From NCBI RefSeq assembly GCF_900114645.1, contig NZ_FOTR01000005.1, positions 124,001 through 188,000 of the forward strand: DNA of 64,000 bases, given 5' to 3'. Origin of the DNA: Gracilibacillus orientalis (GTDB lineage Bacteria; Bacillota; Bacilli; Bacillales; Amphibacillaceae). Both the position numbers and the translations under genes were made by a program. Below the pieces are notes generated by a model, which saw nothing but the letters and a program-made list of their open reading frames with translations, did no database searches and had not been told where the DNA came from. Shown here piece after piece: positions 9,335 through 18,675 of this stretch (within the stretch, counting starts at the first letter, position 1; every line of letters begins with the position of its first letter).

Positions 9335-11614
9335 ATGAAACGCATAGAATCCTCCAAAATCTTTAGGAGATTTTTAATTTCTTATCTTGTGATTTTAATA
9401 ATTCCAATGGTGTCTGGCTTTATATCTTATCAGGTTTCTTTAGATACGGCTGAAAAATACTCAATTATTAATAGTCGACAGGTTCTAAATCAAAGTAAAA
9501 AAATACTAGAGCAAAGCATAGACGAGATTGACCGTTTTGTTCTGCAGTTGTCGTTAGACAGAGACCTGAATTTTTTGCTGAATAAAGATGCTTCTGAAAA
9601 AAAAAGGATTATATCTACTCTTAAACAATTGGATAATAAACTTTCCTCTTATGCTACAACCAATGAATTCTTAGGAGATTTATATATTTATCTGAAAAAT
9701 TCCGACCTAATTGTAACACCAGGATCAGTGTATTATCGTCCTTATCATTTCTATGAAAATGATAACTATACGGATATGACGATGTCGGAATGGAAAGAAG
9801 CTATACTGAATAATGAGAGACAAATTATTCCTAGTAAACTCTATATGCAAGGTGAGACGTCTACAAATGTTATCACATATGTTCAGCCTTTACCAATGAG
9901 TAATTTATCAGATCATACAGGTTCAATTATTATACCGATAGAAAATCGATTGCTTAGTAATTTAATTGAAGGAGTAGAGCAACAATTTAATGGATGGGCA
10001 TTTATTTTAGATGAAAACCATCAACTCATTACTGCAAATGGCATTGATAAGGAAAAAATTAATCCACTCAAAGAAAAAGTTATAAACAAAGAAGGTCCTA
10101 TTTATTTGGAAAATAAGACAATGCTGATTACAGAGAAATCTGAGAAAAATGATTGGTTATATGTTGCGGGAATTCCACAAAAAGCATTAATTCAAGAAGC
10201 GGCTCCGATAAAGTATATTACCTGGACAGTTACTGGTATTACTTTTATTATAGGCTTGTTTATAGCACTATTTTTTGCTTATAGAAACAGTCGTCCGATA
10301 AACAATGTCATTAAAACATTAAAAGAATATGCGGATCCCGATGTTAAAAATGAATACGATTTTTTACATGGTAATATTTCGAAGTTAATTTCTACAAATA
10401 CAGATTTACAAATGCAATTAACAGAGCAAAAACCAATCTTGAAGGATGCCTTTCTTAAACAGTTGTTGTCTGGAGAGATTACTGAAAGAAATAGTAATCT
10501 CCATGAATTTGCGAAACAAGCAGATGTAAATTTATCTTGTAATCATGGTTATGTTTCTATCCTTAAAGTAGAAGGTTATGAAGATATGTCAAGTAGTGAA
10601 ATTTATCAAGAGTTAAATGCAATCCGCATAGTTATAAAGCAGGAATCAATGAAAATATTTGATAATTTTTATGTGGCCACTATTCAATCTGATAAGCTAG
10701 TGTATATATTTTTGGATCAAGAAGGCGATAAAGTCTTAAAAGAAGAGATCGAAAAAATGTTTACATCCTTACAAAATCTATTTCAGGAGGAGTATCGGGT
10801 ATTATTAAAAATTGGTCTCGGACACCCGTTTCAATCATTATCAGATATTAGTCGATCTTATAATGAGGCAAAGCATGCGATAGATTTTGCTAGTTTTTCT
10901 AATGAAAAGCAAGGGATGTACTGGTATGATGCGGTGATGAAAGAAACAACAGTCTTCCATTATCCGTTAGAATATGAATTTCGATTTTTAAAAAATTTGA
11001 AAGAAGGAGAAACATTAGAGGCTGAACAGATTTTACATGAACTTTTAGAAGAGAATGTGGACAATAGAAATTTATCAGCTGATATGCACGAACAGCTTAT
11101 CTCTGAGTTAAAAGGTACCTTTTTTAAAGCGTTGGATCAATATGCTTTTAGGAATGATAAAACCGCTGAAATTTTGCGCCAGAAAATAAGAGCTATATCT
11201 TTCGAGGAAGGCATGAAGGAAATTGAAGGACGGTTAATAGAAGTTCTACAGCTTTATTGTGAATTTGTTAATAAAAATCGTAGAGAATCAAACCATTCTA
11301 TTGTGAATGCTATAAAAGACTATGTGCACGAGCATTTTTCTTGTACAGATTTAACGATTTATATGATTTCAGAGCACCTATCACGGCCAGAAAAGTATAT
11401 TTCACAAATATTTAAAGAAGAAACCGGAGAATACTTGTATGAATATTTAGAAAAAATAAGAATGGAAGAAGCGATGACATTGCTAACTAATTCTTCGAAA
11501 ACGATCAATGATATAGCAGAGCTAGTAGGTTACAATAGTGCCCATTCGTTTAGACGAGCTTTTAAACGAATTCACAATATGACACCCAATCAATTTAGAA
11601 AAACAAGTGAATAA
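9335..11614 (+). CDS. Membrane-bound AraC-family regulator (YesS-like)
   Basis: A 759-residue regulator with a transmembrane segment at about residues 12-32, an extracellular cache-like sensor to about 290, a second transmembrane segment (about 295-318), a linker region, and an AraC-type double helix-turn-helix over the last 100 residues (IKDYVHEHFS to MTPNQFRKTSE). Such proteins sense a ligand or a substrate-loaded binding protein outside and activate neighbouring transport and glycosidase genes. It lies between the glycosidase genes and an LplB/LplC-type importer and is closed by a strong terminator, so it probably controls one or both flanks. ATG follows GAGGAGGT. Its counterpart in the second module is at 51330-53627. 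Confidence 0.88.
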   Translation: MKRIESSKIFRRFLISYLVILIIPMVSGFISYQVSLDTAEKYSIINSRQVLNQSKKILEQSIDEIDRFVLQLSLDRDLNFLLNKDASEKKRIISTLKQLDNKLSSYATTNEFLGDLYIYLKNSDLIVTPGSVYYRPYHFYENDNYTDMTMSEWKEAILNNERQIIPSKLYMQGETSTNVITYVQPLPMSNLSDHTGSIIIPIENRLLSNLIEGVEQQFNGWAFILDENHQLITANGIDKEKINPLKEKVINKEGPIYLENKTMLITEKSEKNDWLYVAGIPQKALIQEAAPIKYITWTVTGITFIIGLFIALFFAYRNSRPINNVIKTLKEYADPDVKNEYDFLHGNISKLISTNTDLQMQLTEQKPILKDAFLKQLLSGEITERNSNLHEFAKQADVNLSCNHGYVSILKVEGYEDMSSSEIYQELNAIRIVIKQESMKIFDNFYVATIQSDKLVYIFLDQEGDKVLKEEIEKMFTSLQNLFQEEYRVLLKIGLGHPFQSLSDISRSYNEAKHAIDFASFSNEKQGMYWYDAVMKETTVFHYPLEYEFRFLKNLKEGETLEAEQILHELLEENVDNRNLSADMHEQLISELKGTFFKALDQYAFRNDKTAEILRQKIRAISFEEGMKEIEGRLIEVLQLYCEFVNKNRRESNHSIVNAIKDYVHEHFSCTDLTIYMISEHLSRPEKYISQIFKEETGEYLYEYLEKIRMEEAMTLLTNSSKTINDIAELVGYNSAHSFRRAFKRIHNMTPNQFRKTSE

Positions 11615-11619
11615 ATAGA

Positions 11620-11663
11620 AAGAAAAAGTATCTGTTCATACATATGAACAGATACTTTTTCTT
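11620..11663 (+). terminator. Rho-independent terminator after the AraC regulator
   Basis: A near-perfect 19-bp stem (AGAAAAAGTATCTGTTCAT and its complement) with a 4-base loop, the right arm ending in a T-rich run. The symmetric A and T flanks would let it work on both strands. It separates the regulator from the importer operon. Confidence 0.8.
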
Positions 11664-11915
11664 TATTTCAAAATCAGCTAGGATAGAAGGTTGTTTAAGA
11701 TGATCTCACTCGAAAAGTACTGTTTTGAGCGATGTTAGTAGCGTTTCGTAGTATGTACCCTCCATCTAAATATGTACTATTTAGTTAAAAAGTTTAATTC
11801 ATCGGTATTGTACCCTTTAAATTCAGTTGTCTGTTTGCTGTATTTGAAAAACATGATAAATTTCTTGTAAGCGTTTCCTGTTTGAGAAGAATTTAAAGAA
11901 GGGGGTAAAACTGAA
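11664..11915 (+). promoter_or_regulatory. Importer promoter region with cre-like site
   Basis: The gap before the importer holds a promoter-like TTGCTG (11835-11840), 16 bases, TAAATT, followed by TGTAAGCGTTTCCT at 11866-11879, a 12/14 match to the CcpA cre consensus TGWAANCGNTNWCA by eye. A cre lying downstream of the promoter would act as a roadblock, giving glucose repression of the ABC importer. The AraC regulator next door is the likely activator. Reporter or CcpA binding data would be needed to confirm. Confidence 0.5.
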
Positions 11916-12869
11916 ATGGATGAATCACTTGAACAATCAAAAGAAATAAAAAAAGTAACACAATGGCATCTCGCTAAAAGAAGTTTTCAGAGGCATTGGC
12001 AATTATATATTCTTATGATGTTGCCAGTACTGTATTTCATTATTTTTAAATATGTACCTATGTTGGGCGCAGTAATTGCATTTAAAGATTATAATGTGGT
12101 TCAAGGTATCATAGAAAGCCCATGGGTAGGTTGGAAGCATTTTGAGAATTTTTTTAACAACCCAGTTGCATGGGATCTGATAAAAAATACGTTGTTTCTA
12201 AGTCTTTATCAGTTAGCTGTAACGTTCCCGCTTCCAATATTGTTAGCATTAGCCCTGAATGAAATAAGAGATGGTATTTTTAAACGATTTGTACAAATGT
12301 TTACATATGCACCGTATTTTATTTCTACAGTCGTTATTGTCTCAATGATTATATTGATGCTATCACCAAGAACAGGAATAGTGAACAATTTAATGGAAGC
12401 TGTAGGACTTGATGCAGTTAATTTCCTAGGACAAACAGAAATGTTTCGATCAATATTTGTCTGGTCAGATGCTTGGCAAATCACTGGTTACTCAGCCATT
12501 ATTTATTTGGCAGCGCTTGCTGGGGTGGATAAACAGCAATATGAGGCAGCTAAGATTGACGGAGCTTCTAGGTTACAAAAGATTTGGAATGTTGATATAC
12601 CGGCAATTATGCCAACTATAGTAATCATTTTAATTTTAAGTGTAGGTAATTTAATGGCAATAGGGTTTGAAAAAGTATATTTATTACAAAATCCTTTAAA
12701 TTTAGGAACTTCGGAGATTTTACAAACCTATGTTTATAAGATGGGGATTATCAATGCTGATTTTAGTTTTGCTACAGCTGTAGGATTTTTCAACTCAATC
12801 ATCAATTTAATTTTATTGATTATAGTTAACGCAATAGCAAAGAAAGTATCAGGTAATGGATTATGGTAG
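11916..12869 (+). CDS. Carbohydrate ABC transporter permease, LplB type
   Basis: A 317-residue inner-membrane permease of the MalF/LplB class. It shows the characteristic opening YILMMLPVLYFIIFKYVPMLG, about six transmembrane helices and the EAA coupling loop (YEAAKIDGASRLQKIWNVDIPAI) that contacts an ATPase. No ATPase is encoded in this operon; this importer class usually shares an MsmX-type ATPase encoded elsewhere. It is followed by the LplC-type partner and the lipoprotein receptor, forming a complete importer apart from the ATPase. RBS GAAGGGGG precedes ATG. The likely cargo is oligosaccharide from the GH95/GH43/GH31 pathway. Confidence 0.9.
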   Translation: MDESLEQSKEIKKVTQWHLAKRSFQRHWQLYILMMLPVLYFIIFKYVPMLGAVIAFKDYNVVQGIIESPWVGWKHFENFFNNPVAWDLIKNTLFLSLYQLAVTFPLPILLALALNEIRDGIFKRFVQMFTYAPYFISTVVIVSMIILMLSPRTGIVNNLMEAVGLDAVNFLGQTEMFRSIFVWSDAWQITGYSAIIYLAALAGVDKQQYEAAKIDGASRLQKIWNVDIPAIMPTIVIILILSVGNLMAIGFEKVYLLQNPLNLGTSEILQTYVYKMGIINADFSFATAVGFFNSIINLILLIIVNAIAKKVSGNGLW

Positions 12870-12885
12870 AAAGGAGTAAAACGCT

Positions 12886-13785
12886 ATGAGCAGTAAAAAT
12901 GGGACAATAAAAGAATCCTATAATGACCGATTATTTTTAACGTTAATTTATATTTTTCTCAGTGTATTGATGATCGTAATACTTTATCCACTGGTTTATA
13001 TTGTGAGCGCTTCAATTAGTAGTCCTGAAGCTGTAACCTCTGGGCAAGTCTGGTTATGGCCAGTCGATTTTTCACTTGAGGGATATATAGAAGTATTTAA
13101 TAATTCAGATGTTATTAGAGGGTTTAGAAATTCAATACTTTATACGATTGGTTATACATTAATTGCGGTGTTCTTAACAGTAATTTTTGCCTATCCACTC
13201 TCTAGAAAAAACTTTTATGGTAAGACTTTCTTTATGATTTTTATTTTACTTACAATGCTTTTTTATGGTGGATTAATTCCAGAATATTTAGTTGTCCAGA
13301 AATTAGGAATGTTAGATACTCCTTGGGCAATTCTTATACCTAAGGCGATGGCTGTTTGGCAAATTATTATTGCAAGAACATTTTTCTATACTAGTATTCC
13401 TGAAGAGTTGGTGGAAGCAAGTGAAATGGATGGATGTAGTAGCATAAGATTCCTTTGGCACGTGGTTATACCGTTATCGAAGCCGATCATAGCAGTACTT
13501 GCTCTAATGTATGCTGTATTTCAATGGAACAGCTATTTCGATGCGATGATCTTTTTAAGAACAGAAGATTTATTTCCATTACAGTTAGAATTAAGAGAAA
13601 TATTGATCACTCAATCTGAATCAGGCGCCAATCAAGACATTGCTGAACAACAAAAAAGACAACAGTTGGCAAATTTAATGCAGTACTCATTAATTGTTGT
13701 CTCAAGTATTCCTGTTTTGATTATTTATCCTTTCGCACAAAAGTACTTTGTTAAAGGGATGCTACTCGGCTCTGTTAAGGGATAA
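12886..13785 (+). CDS. Carbohydrate ABC transporter permease, LplC/YtcP type
   Basis: A 299-residue permease, the MalG-like partner of the preceding gene, starting 16 bases after it behind AAAGGAG. It has about six transmembrane helices, the coupling loop (EASEMDGCSSIRFLWHVVIPLSKP) and the typical C-terminus QKYFVKGMLLGSVKG shared by LplC/YtcP proteins. The paralogue at 48793-49662 ends almost identically (QKYFVKGAVLGSLKE). It forms the channel with the LplB-type subunit. Confidence 0.9.
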   Translation: MSSKNGTIKESYNDRLFLTLIYIFLSVLMIVILYPLVYIVSASISSPEAVTSGQVWLWPVDFSLEGYIEVFNNSDVIRGFRNSILYTIGYTLIAVFLTVIFAYPLSRKNFYGKTFFMIFILLTMLFYGGLIPEYLVVQKLGMLDTPWAILIPKAMAVWQIIIARTFFYTSIPEELVEASEMDGCSSIRFLWHVVIPLSKPIIAVLALMYAVFQWNSYFDAMIFLRTEDLFPLQLELREILITQSESGANQDIAEQQKRQQLANLMQYSLIVVSSIPVLIIYPFAQKYFVKGMLLGSVKG

Positions 13786-13871
13786 TACGCACTTTAGTTA
13801 TTAAAGGTGGTGATGAAAGAGTAGATTTTTAGTTATAATAATATTTTTTTACTATAAGGGAGGAAATTAGA

Positions 13872-15494
13872 ATGAAATGGGAGAGTTTTCATACGTGGGT
13901 AATTATTGTATCACTAATGTTTGTTCTAGTTGCTTGTAATTCTGATGATGAAGCAAGTGAGGAAGAAAATTCTGACGGTGCGACAAACATGTCTGTTTTT
14001 ATTGCTGAAAATGGTGAAATGGATTTAGAGACGAACTCATTTACCGAATTTGCAGAAAATAAATTTGACATCAATTTTGACTTTCAAAAAACTGGTTATG
14101 ATTCTTCAGCTGCAAAGGAGAAAAGACAAATATCGTTAGCTAGTGGAGATTATCCAGAGGTTTTCTTTTTGGTTGATTGGGTGGATCGATTTGCACCAAG
14201 TGAAGTGTTGAAATATGGAAAACAAGGTGCTTTGATTCCTTTAAATGGTTTAATTGAAGAGCATGCACCAAATTTATCTAAAGTTCTAGAAGAACGTGAT
14301 TCATTCAGAAAAATTGCAACTGCACCAGACGGAAATATTTATAGTATACCTGGATTAGAAGAATGTTTTCATTGTACTTGGCCAAATAAATTATGGTTAA
14401 ATACTGATTGGCTAAATGAATTAGGATTAGAGGAACCTACAACACATAACGAACTAAAAGAAGTATTGACAGCATTTAAAGAACAAGATCCTAATGGGAA
14501 TGGTGAACAGGACGAACTTCCACTAAGTGGTTCTGCGGCTTCGCCTAATCATTCCGTCATTCCTATATTAATGAATGGCTTTATATATGATGATGCACAA
14601 ACTAGATTACTTGTAAATAATGGAGAAGTTAGTTTTGCTGCAAATACTCCAGAGTGGAAAGAAGGATTAGAATATATTCGTTCTTTATATGAGGATGGTC
14701 TGATTGATCCGGGAGCTTTCACACAAAATCGGGATGCTTTTATTCAGTTAGGTAATAATGCAGATGCTGTTATTTTAGGTGCGGCCGCATCTCAGCATCC
14801 ATGGGAATTTATCGATAACGAGAATCATCCTGCCTTTGATGCAATTGAACCTTTACAAGGTCCAAAACATCAATATGCAACATATAATTATCCAGTTACT
14901 AATGGTGGTAGTTTTGCCATTACTAATAAAGCGAGTGAAGAGGTTCAGGTTAAAGCAATTGAACTATTAGATTATATGTTCACTATAGACGGCATGATCC
15001 GTGCTCACATCGGTGTAGAAGGAGAAGATTGGGTTGCTCCTGAAGAAGGGGATGTAGCAATAAATGAAAAGATTGAACCAAATGTGAAGTTGTTACACCC
15101 TGAAGAACCAACAAACAATAACTGGTCAGCGGCAGCTCAATATTTCCAACCAAGAGAGTTCCGTGATGGTCAAGTACAAGCAGAGGATATCTATACGGAT
15201 GAAGGATTCGAAAGACGTCTTCAAGAAGCAACCTATTTATATGAAGGTAAAGAACCAGAAGAGAAATTTCCATTCTGGGCAGCATGGTATCCTGAAGAAG
15301 TTCAAGACGAATACTCAACTTTAGAAACAAATATTATGGATAATGTTGAGCAAAGCGCTGTCCAATTTATTACAGGAGAGCTAAGTTTAGAAAATGACTG
15401 GGATGACTATGTGGCAGGTTTAGAATCTCTCGGTATCGATAGATATGTTGAAATTAATCAAGAAGCATATGATAATTATTTAAATGAAGATTAA
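13872..15494 (+). CDS. Sugar ABC transporter substrate-binding lipoprotein, LplA/YtcQ type
   Basis: A 540-residue extracellular solute-binding protein. The N-terminal signal ends in the lipobox LVAC, giving a membrane-anchored lipoprotein, followed by an acidic low-complexity linker. The mature part is a family-1 binding protein with the DPNGNGEQDELP calcium-loop-like motif seen in LplA/YtcQ relatives and in the paralogue at 49699. Length of about 500-550 residues is usual for oligosaccharide-binding members. It closes the importer operon; RBS GGGAGGAAATTAG. It probably binds the xylan- or xyloglucan-derived oligosaccharide handled by this locus. Confidence 0.88.
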   Translation: MKWESFHTWVIIVSLMFVLVACNSDDEASEEENSDGATNMSVFIAENGEMDLETNSFTEFAENKFDINFDFQKTGYDSSAAKEKRQISLASGDYPEVFFLVDWVDRFAPSEVLKYGKQGALIPLNGLIEEHAPNLSKVLEERDSFRKIATAPDGNIYSIPGLEECFHCTWPNKLWLNTDWLNELGLEEPTTHNELKEVLTAFKEQDPNGNGEQDELPLSGSAASPNHSVIPILMNGFIYDDAQTRLLVNNGEVSFAANTPEWKEGLEYIRSLYEDGLIDPGAFTQNRDAFIQLGNNADAVILGAAASQHPWEFIDNENHPAFDAIEPLQGPKHQYATYNYPVTNGGSFAITNKASEEVQVKAIELLDYMFTIDGMIRAHIGVEGEDWVAPEEGDVAINEKIEPNVKLLHPEEPTNNNWSAAAQYFQPREFRDGQVQAEDIYTDEGFERRLQEATYLYEGKEPEEKFPFWAAWYPEEVQDEYSTLETNIMDNVEQSAVQFITGELSLENDWDDYVAGLESLGIDRYVEINQEAYDNYLNED

Positions 15495-15499
15495 TTATT

Positions 15500-15531
15500 A
15501 AAGAAGCTGGCATAGTTGTCAGCTTCTTCAG
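15500..15531 (+). terminator. Hairpin terminator after the binding protein
   Basis: AAGAAGCTG and CAGCTTCTT form a 9-bp stem with a ~10-base loop, 6 bases after the stop codon. The T-run is weak (TCAG), so termination strength is uncertain. The following gap to 15832 holds no gene; near its end TTATAACC repeats and a poor cre-like TGAAAGCGGATCAA (15757-15770) precede the symporter. Confidence 0.55.
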
Positions 15532-15832
15532 TTATAACAATTCAAAACTTAGATCATGATAAAACGAGTTATTAGGATAATGTTTAACAAAACTAAATAC
15601 ACCAGAAAATGGTTATTTAGAACTATCAGCCTAAATTTCACCCCATATAACAAAATAATCTAGCAAATGACAAAAAAGTGAAGATGATGACGCTCCCATG
15701 AAAGTGTATACATGATAAATTAAAGACATCTTAAAGTTATAACCTTTTATAACCGAATGAAAGCGGATCAAAAAGGGTTATATCTTAAATAAAAAGAAAA
15801 CAATATCAATTTATCATAATGGGGGATTTATC

Positions 15833-17236
15833 ATGAAAGAGAAACATTCACTTTGGTATGTTATTTTAATTGCATCTTCTGCCGGCATGGCTGGTCTTTT
15901 ATACGGTTTTGATACCGCTGTTATTTCAGGTGCAATTGGATATTTGCAGGAAGTATATGATTTAAGTCCGGCAATGGAAGGTTGGGTAATCTCATGTGTC
16001 ATGATTGGTGGTGTCACAGGGGTTGCATTATCCGGATTTTTAAGTGACCGTTGGGGTCGTAAGAAGTTGTTGATGGTATCTGCTATCTTTTTCATTATTT
16101 CAGCACTAGGTTCTGCTTTTGCGATTGATGTAACAACATTAGTATTAGCACGAATATTAGGTGGTCTTGGGATCGGTTTTGCATCCGCTTTATCTGTTAC
16201 CTACATTAGTGAGTGTGCACCACCAGCAATTCGTGGACGTTTAGGCTCGTTATATCAGTTATTCACGATCTTCGGTATTTGTGCTACTTTTTATATTAAT
16301 TATTTTGTAGCAAATAGTGGTAGCCATGAATGGGGATTAGAGGTTGGCTGGCGCTGGATGTTAGGTTATGGAACAATTCCGGGAATTATTTTCTTATTCC
16401 TTTTATTCTTTATTCCAGAGAGTCCAAGATATCTCATTCAAATAGGAAAAGACAAAGATGCATTTCATATTTTGAAACGAATTAACGGTGAAGAAGTTGC
16501 TAAGAAAGAAGCAAAAGAAATCAAAGATTCTATCGAAGTAGAACAGAGCAGTTCCGTGAAAGAACTTGTAAAGCCAGGCTTAAGAATGGCGATGGGTGTG
16601 GGGATTTTCCTTGCACTATTTAACCAGGTTATCGGTATGAACGCAGTAACTTACTATGGTCCGGATATTTTCCGTAGTGTAGGTTTTGAGAACAACACCG
16701 AATTTCTAGCAACAAGTATTATTGGAAGTGTACAAGTTGTCTTTACAATTTTAGCGATCTTTTTAATAGATAAGGTAGGCAGAAAGAGATTAATGGCAAT
16801 TGGGTCCAGTTTAATGGCGACCTTTATGCTCTTGATCGGGAGTGTATTCTTTTTTGAACCGGCAAATGCAGGCGTATTATTGATTATTTTAATCGCAGGT
16901 TTCACAGCTTCCTTCTGTGTATCCATGGGTCCTATTCCGTGGATTATGATTCCGGAGATTTTCCCAAACCACTTACGTGCAAAAGCAGTAGGGATTGCAA
17001 CAATCTTCTTATGGGGAGCTAACTGGGCAATTGGTCAATTCACGCCGGTACTCATCAGCAACATGGGTAGCTCGTTCACATTCTGGATGTTCGCTGTTAT
17101 CAATGTTATCTGTTTCATTTTCGTTATGACAATCGTTCCAGAAACAAAGAACAAAACATTGGAAGAAATCGGTCAACTATGGAAATCAGACAAACAAGTG
17201 GAAAAAGAAGAAAAAGTACAAGAAGAATTGGTTTAA
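15833..17236 (+). CDS. MFS sugar/H+ symporter (XylE-like sugar porter family)
   Basis: A 467-residue twelve-helix major facilitator of the sugar porter family. Signature motifs are GFDTAVISGA in helix 1, the DRWGRKK loop between helices 2 and 3, PESPRYLIQIG after helix 6, and PETKNKTLEEIG at the C-terminus. Family members bring in D-xylose, L-arabinose, galactose or inositol with protons. It has its own transcription unit (terminators at both sides) next to the xylan-type glycosidase cluster, so uptake of a released pentose or L-sugar is plausible; the substrate is inference. RBS is GGGGG seven bases before ATG. Confidence 0.9.
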   Translation: MKEKHSLWYVILIASSAGMAGLLYGFDTAVISGAIGYLQEVYDLSPAMEGWVISCVMIGGVTGVALSGFLSDRWGRKKLLMVSAIFFIISALGSAFAIDVTTLVLARILGGLGIGFASALSVTYISECAPPAIRGRLGSLYQLFTIFGICATFYINYFVANSGSHEWGLEVGWRWMLGYGTIPGIIFLFLLFFIPESPRYLIQIGKDKDAFHILKRINGEEVAKKEAKEIKDSIEVEQSSSVKELVKPGLRMAMGVGIFLALFNQVIGMNAVTYYGPDIFRSVGFENNTEFLATSIIGSVQVVFTILAIFLIDKVGRKRLMAIGSSLMATFMLLIGSVFFFEPANAGVLLIILIAGFTASFCVSMGPIPWIMIPEIFPNHLRAKAVGIATIFLWGANWAIGQFTPVLISNMGSSFTFWMFAVINVICFIFVMTIVPETKNKTLEEIGQLWKSDKQVEKEEKVQEELV

Positions 17237-17251
17237 TTACAAAGTGTCTGT

Positions 17252-17298
17252 GAAAAAAGCTGATCAGGGGTAAAATGTACCCTGGTCAGCTTTTTTAA
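17252..17298 (+). terminator. Rho-independent terminator after the symporter
   Basis: A long stem (AAAAAAGCTGATCAGGGGTA pairing with TGTACCCTGGTCAGCTTTTTT) with a three-base loop region and a run of six T. Strong, possibly bidirectional. Confidence 0.85.
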
Positions 17299-17310
17299 TT
17301 AAAATTGGTC

Positions 17311-17338
17311 TTGACTGGAAATCAAAAATTGTTATACT
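17311..17338 (+). promoter_or_regulatory. Sigma-A-type promoter for the small-membrane-protein/ABC operon
   Basis: TTGACT (17311-17316), 16 bases, TATACT (17333-17338), 43 bases before the ATG at 17381. A good vegetative promoter match. Confidence 0.65.
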
Positions 17339-17380
17339 GTATATAATGATATGAACACTATAATGATTTGAGGTGAAATA

Positions 17381-17863
17381 ATGGAATTAATTTGGGCGTA
17401 TCTGCTTGTCTTTTTACTGGCGGCAATACCATTTGTTGAAGCTATTTACCTTACACCAATAGCGGTAGTGGCAGGTTTATCACCTATACCGACCTTTGTC
17501 TTAGCAGTATTGGGGAATCTTTTGACAGTCTATATTGTTATTCTATTTATTGATAAAATGAAACAATGGAGAAAGAAAAAGAACGAGGAATCAGGAAAAT
17601 CAGAGAAAAGGCAAGCAAAGGCTGAACGAATTTGGAAAAAGTATGGATTACCAGGGTTAACCATCATCGGCCCATTCTTTATCGGTAGTCATCTAGTCGC
17701 ATTTTTAAGTTTGATTTTTGGTGGTACAAAGAAAAAAGTAACACTATGGATGACGATAAGTATCGTTGGCTGGAGTTTGCTATTGACTATACTGGCAATC
17801 TTAGGATTTGAATTTATGGATGTGGAAAATCCATTTATCGAACAGTTCTTTACCAAACAATAA
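17381..17863 (+). CDS. Small multidrug-export family membrane protein (DUF/PF06695 type)
   Basis: A 160-residue membrane protein with about four hydrophobic segments and a charged cytoplasmic loop (KMKQWRKKKNEESGKSEKRQAK). The segment ERIWKKYGLPGLTIIGPFFIGSH is typical of the family labelled small multi-drug export proteins, whose actual substrate is unknown. It lies 18 bases ahead of an ABC-2-like permease and behind a clear promoter, so it is probably transcribed with the ABC/GntR genes. The transport activity in the family name is weakly supported. Confidence 0.7.
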   Translation: MELIWAYLLVFLLAAIPFVEAIYLTPIAVVAGLSPIPTFVLAVLGNLLTVYIVILFIDKMKQWRKKKNEESGKSEKRQAKAERIWKKYGLPGLTIIGPFFIGSHLVAFLSLIFGGTKKKVTLWMTISIVGWSLLLTILAILGFEFMDVENPFIEQFFTKQ

Positions 17864-17881
17864 TGAAAGGAGGAGAGTGAT

Positions 17882-18658
17882 ATGTGGAAAGAATCTTGGT
17901 GGCTAACGAAAAGAGAATTAAAGATGCAGATTCCTGGTATTATAATTACATTACTTGTAACGATTTTGATTGGAATATTAGTCGTCCCAACCATTAATGC
18001 ATTTGTACTAAACATATTTGGAGATTCTGCATCATATGCAAATCGTATCATATTTGATAATCACACATTTAATATAGATAGTATCATAATAGATATTATT
18101 TTTTTGGGACTCACACCATCCTTTTCAACTTTGTTTATGTGGGGTCCTTATCTAAGTTTTCGCACAATTAAAGAGGACCCATTTGGTAAGAGATTAGCGG
18201 TTTATCGTTCATTACCGATTTCAACAAATGTACTGACAGCCAGTCGAATTCTAGTTATGCTATCTATATTTGTGCTATTGTCAGCTGCTTTCTATTTAAC
18301 TATTATTCTAAGTGTACCAGCTGCATTCTTTGATTATTTCTCATTTAATTACTTTCTTTCCTTCATGTTGTTTTGGATCGGTTATGCGTTAGCGTTAGGT
18401 AGTGTAATTACGTATATTGAATCTGGTACAAATGGAAAAGTATTATTTATTTTTCTATTTATAATAACGTTATGCTTGATCATTGTCCTCCTGCTTGTCT
18501 ATCAAATCTGGGAAGTAGGTGTCGTGGAAGCAACCATTTTGCTTATTTCAAAATCTCCGATTATTCCAGTGATAGCCTCGATTATTTGTAGTATATTGGG
18601 AGTTATTACAATGACGAAATTATTAAAAAAGCGACTCCTTGAGAGAGATTATCTGTAG
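17882..18658 (+). CDS. ABC-2-like membrane permease subunit
   Basis: A 258-residue integral membrane protein with about six hydrophobic helices (near residues 18-40, 60-85, 105-130, 140-165, 180-205 and 225-250). I recognise no conserved motif, but its place directly before a YtrA-type GntR regulator and an ABC ATPase marks it as the permease of an exporter similar in layout to ytr or cell-envelope-stress transporters. Strong RBS AAAGGAGGAG. The substrate is unknown; peptides or cell-wall-active compounds are the usual guess for this layout. Confidence 0.7.
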   Translation: MWKESWWLTKRELKMQIPGIIITLLVTILIGILVVPTINAFVLNIFGDSASYANRIIFDNHTFNIDSIIIDIIFLGLTPSFSTLFMWGPYLSFRTIKEDPFGKRLAVYRSLPISTNVLTASRILVMLSIFVLLSAAFYLTIILSVPAAFFDYFSFNYFLSFMLFWIGYALALGSVITYIESGTNGKVLFIFLFIITLCLIIVLLLVYQIWEVGVVEATILLISKSPIIPVIASIICSILGVITMTKLLKKRLLERDYL

Positions 18659-18675
18659 ATGGAAGGTGAGACTGA

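Noticed and set aside
15757-15770. cre site before the sugar symporter (TGAAAGCGGATCAA)
   Set aside because: Three mismatches at conserved positions; too weak to call.
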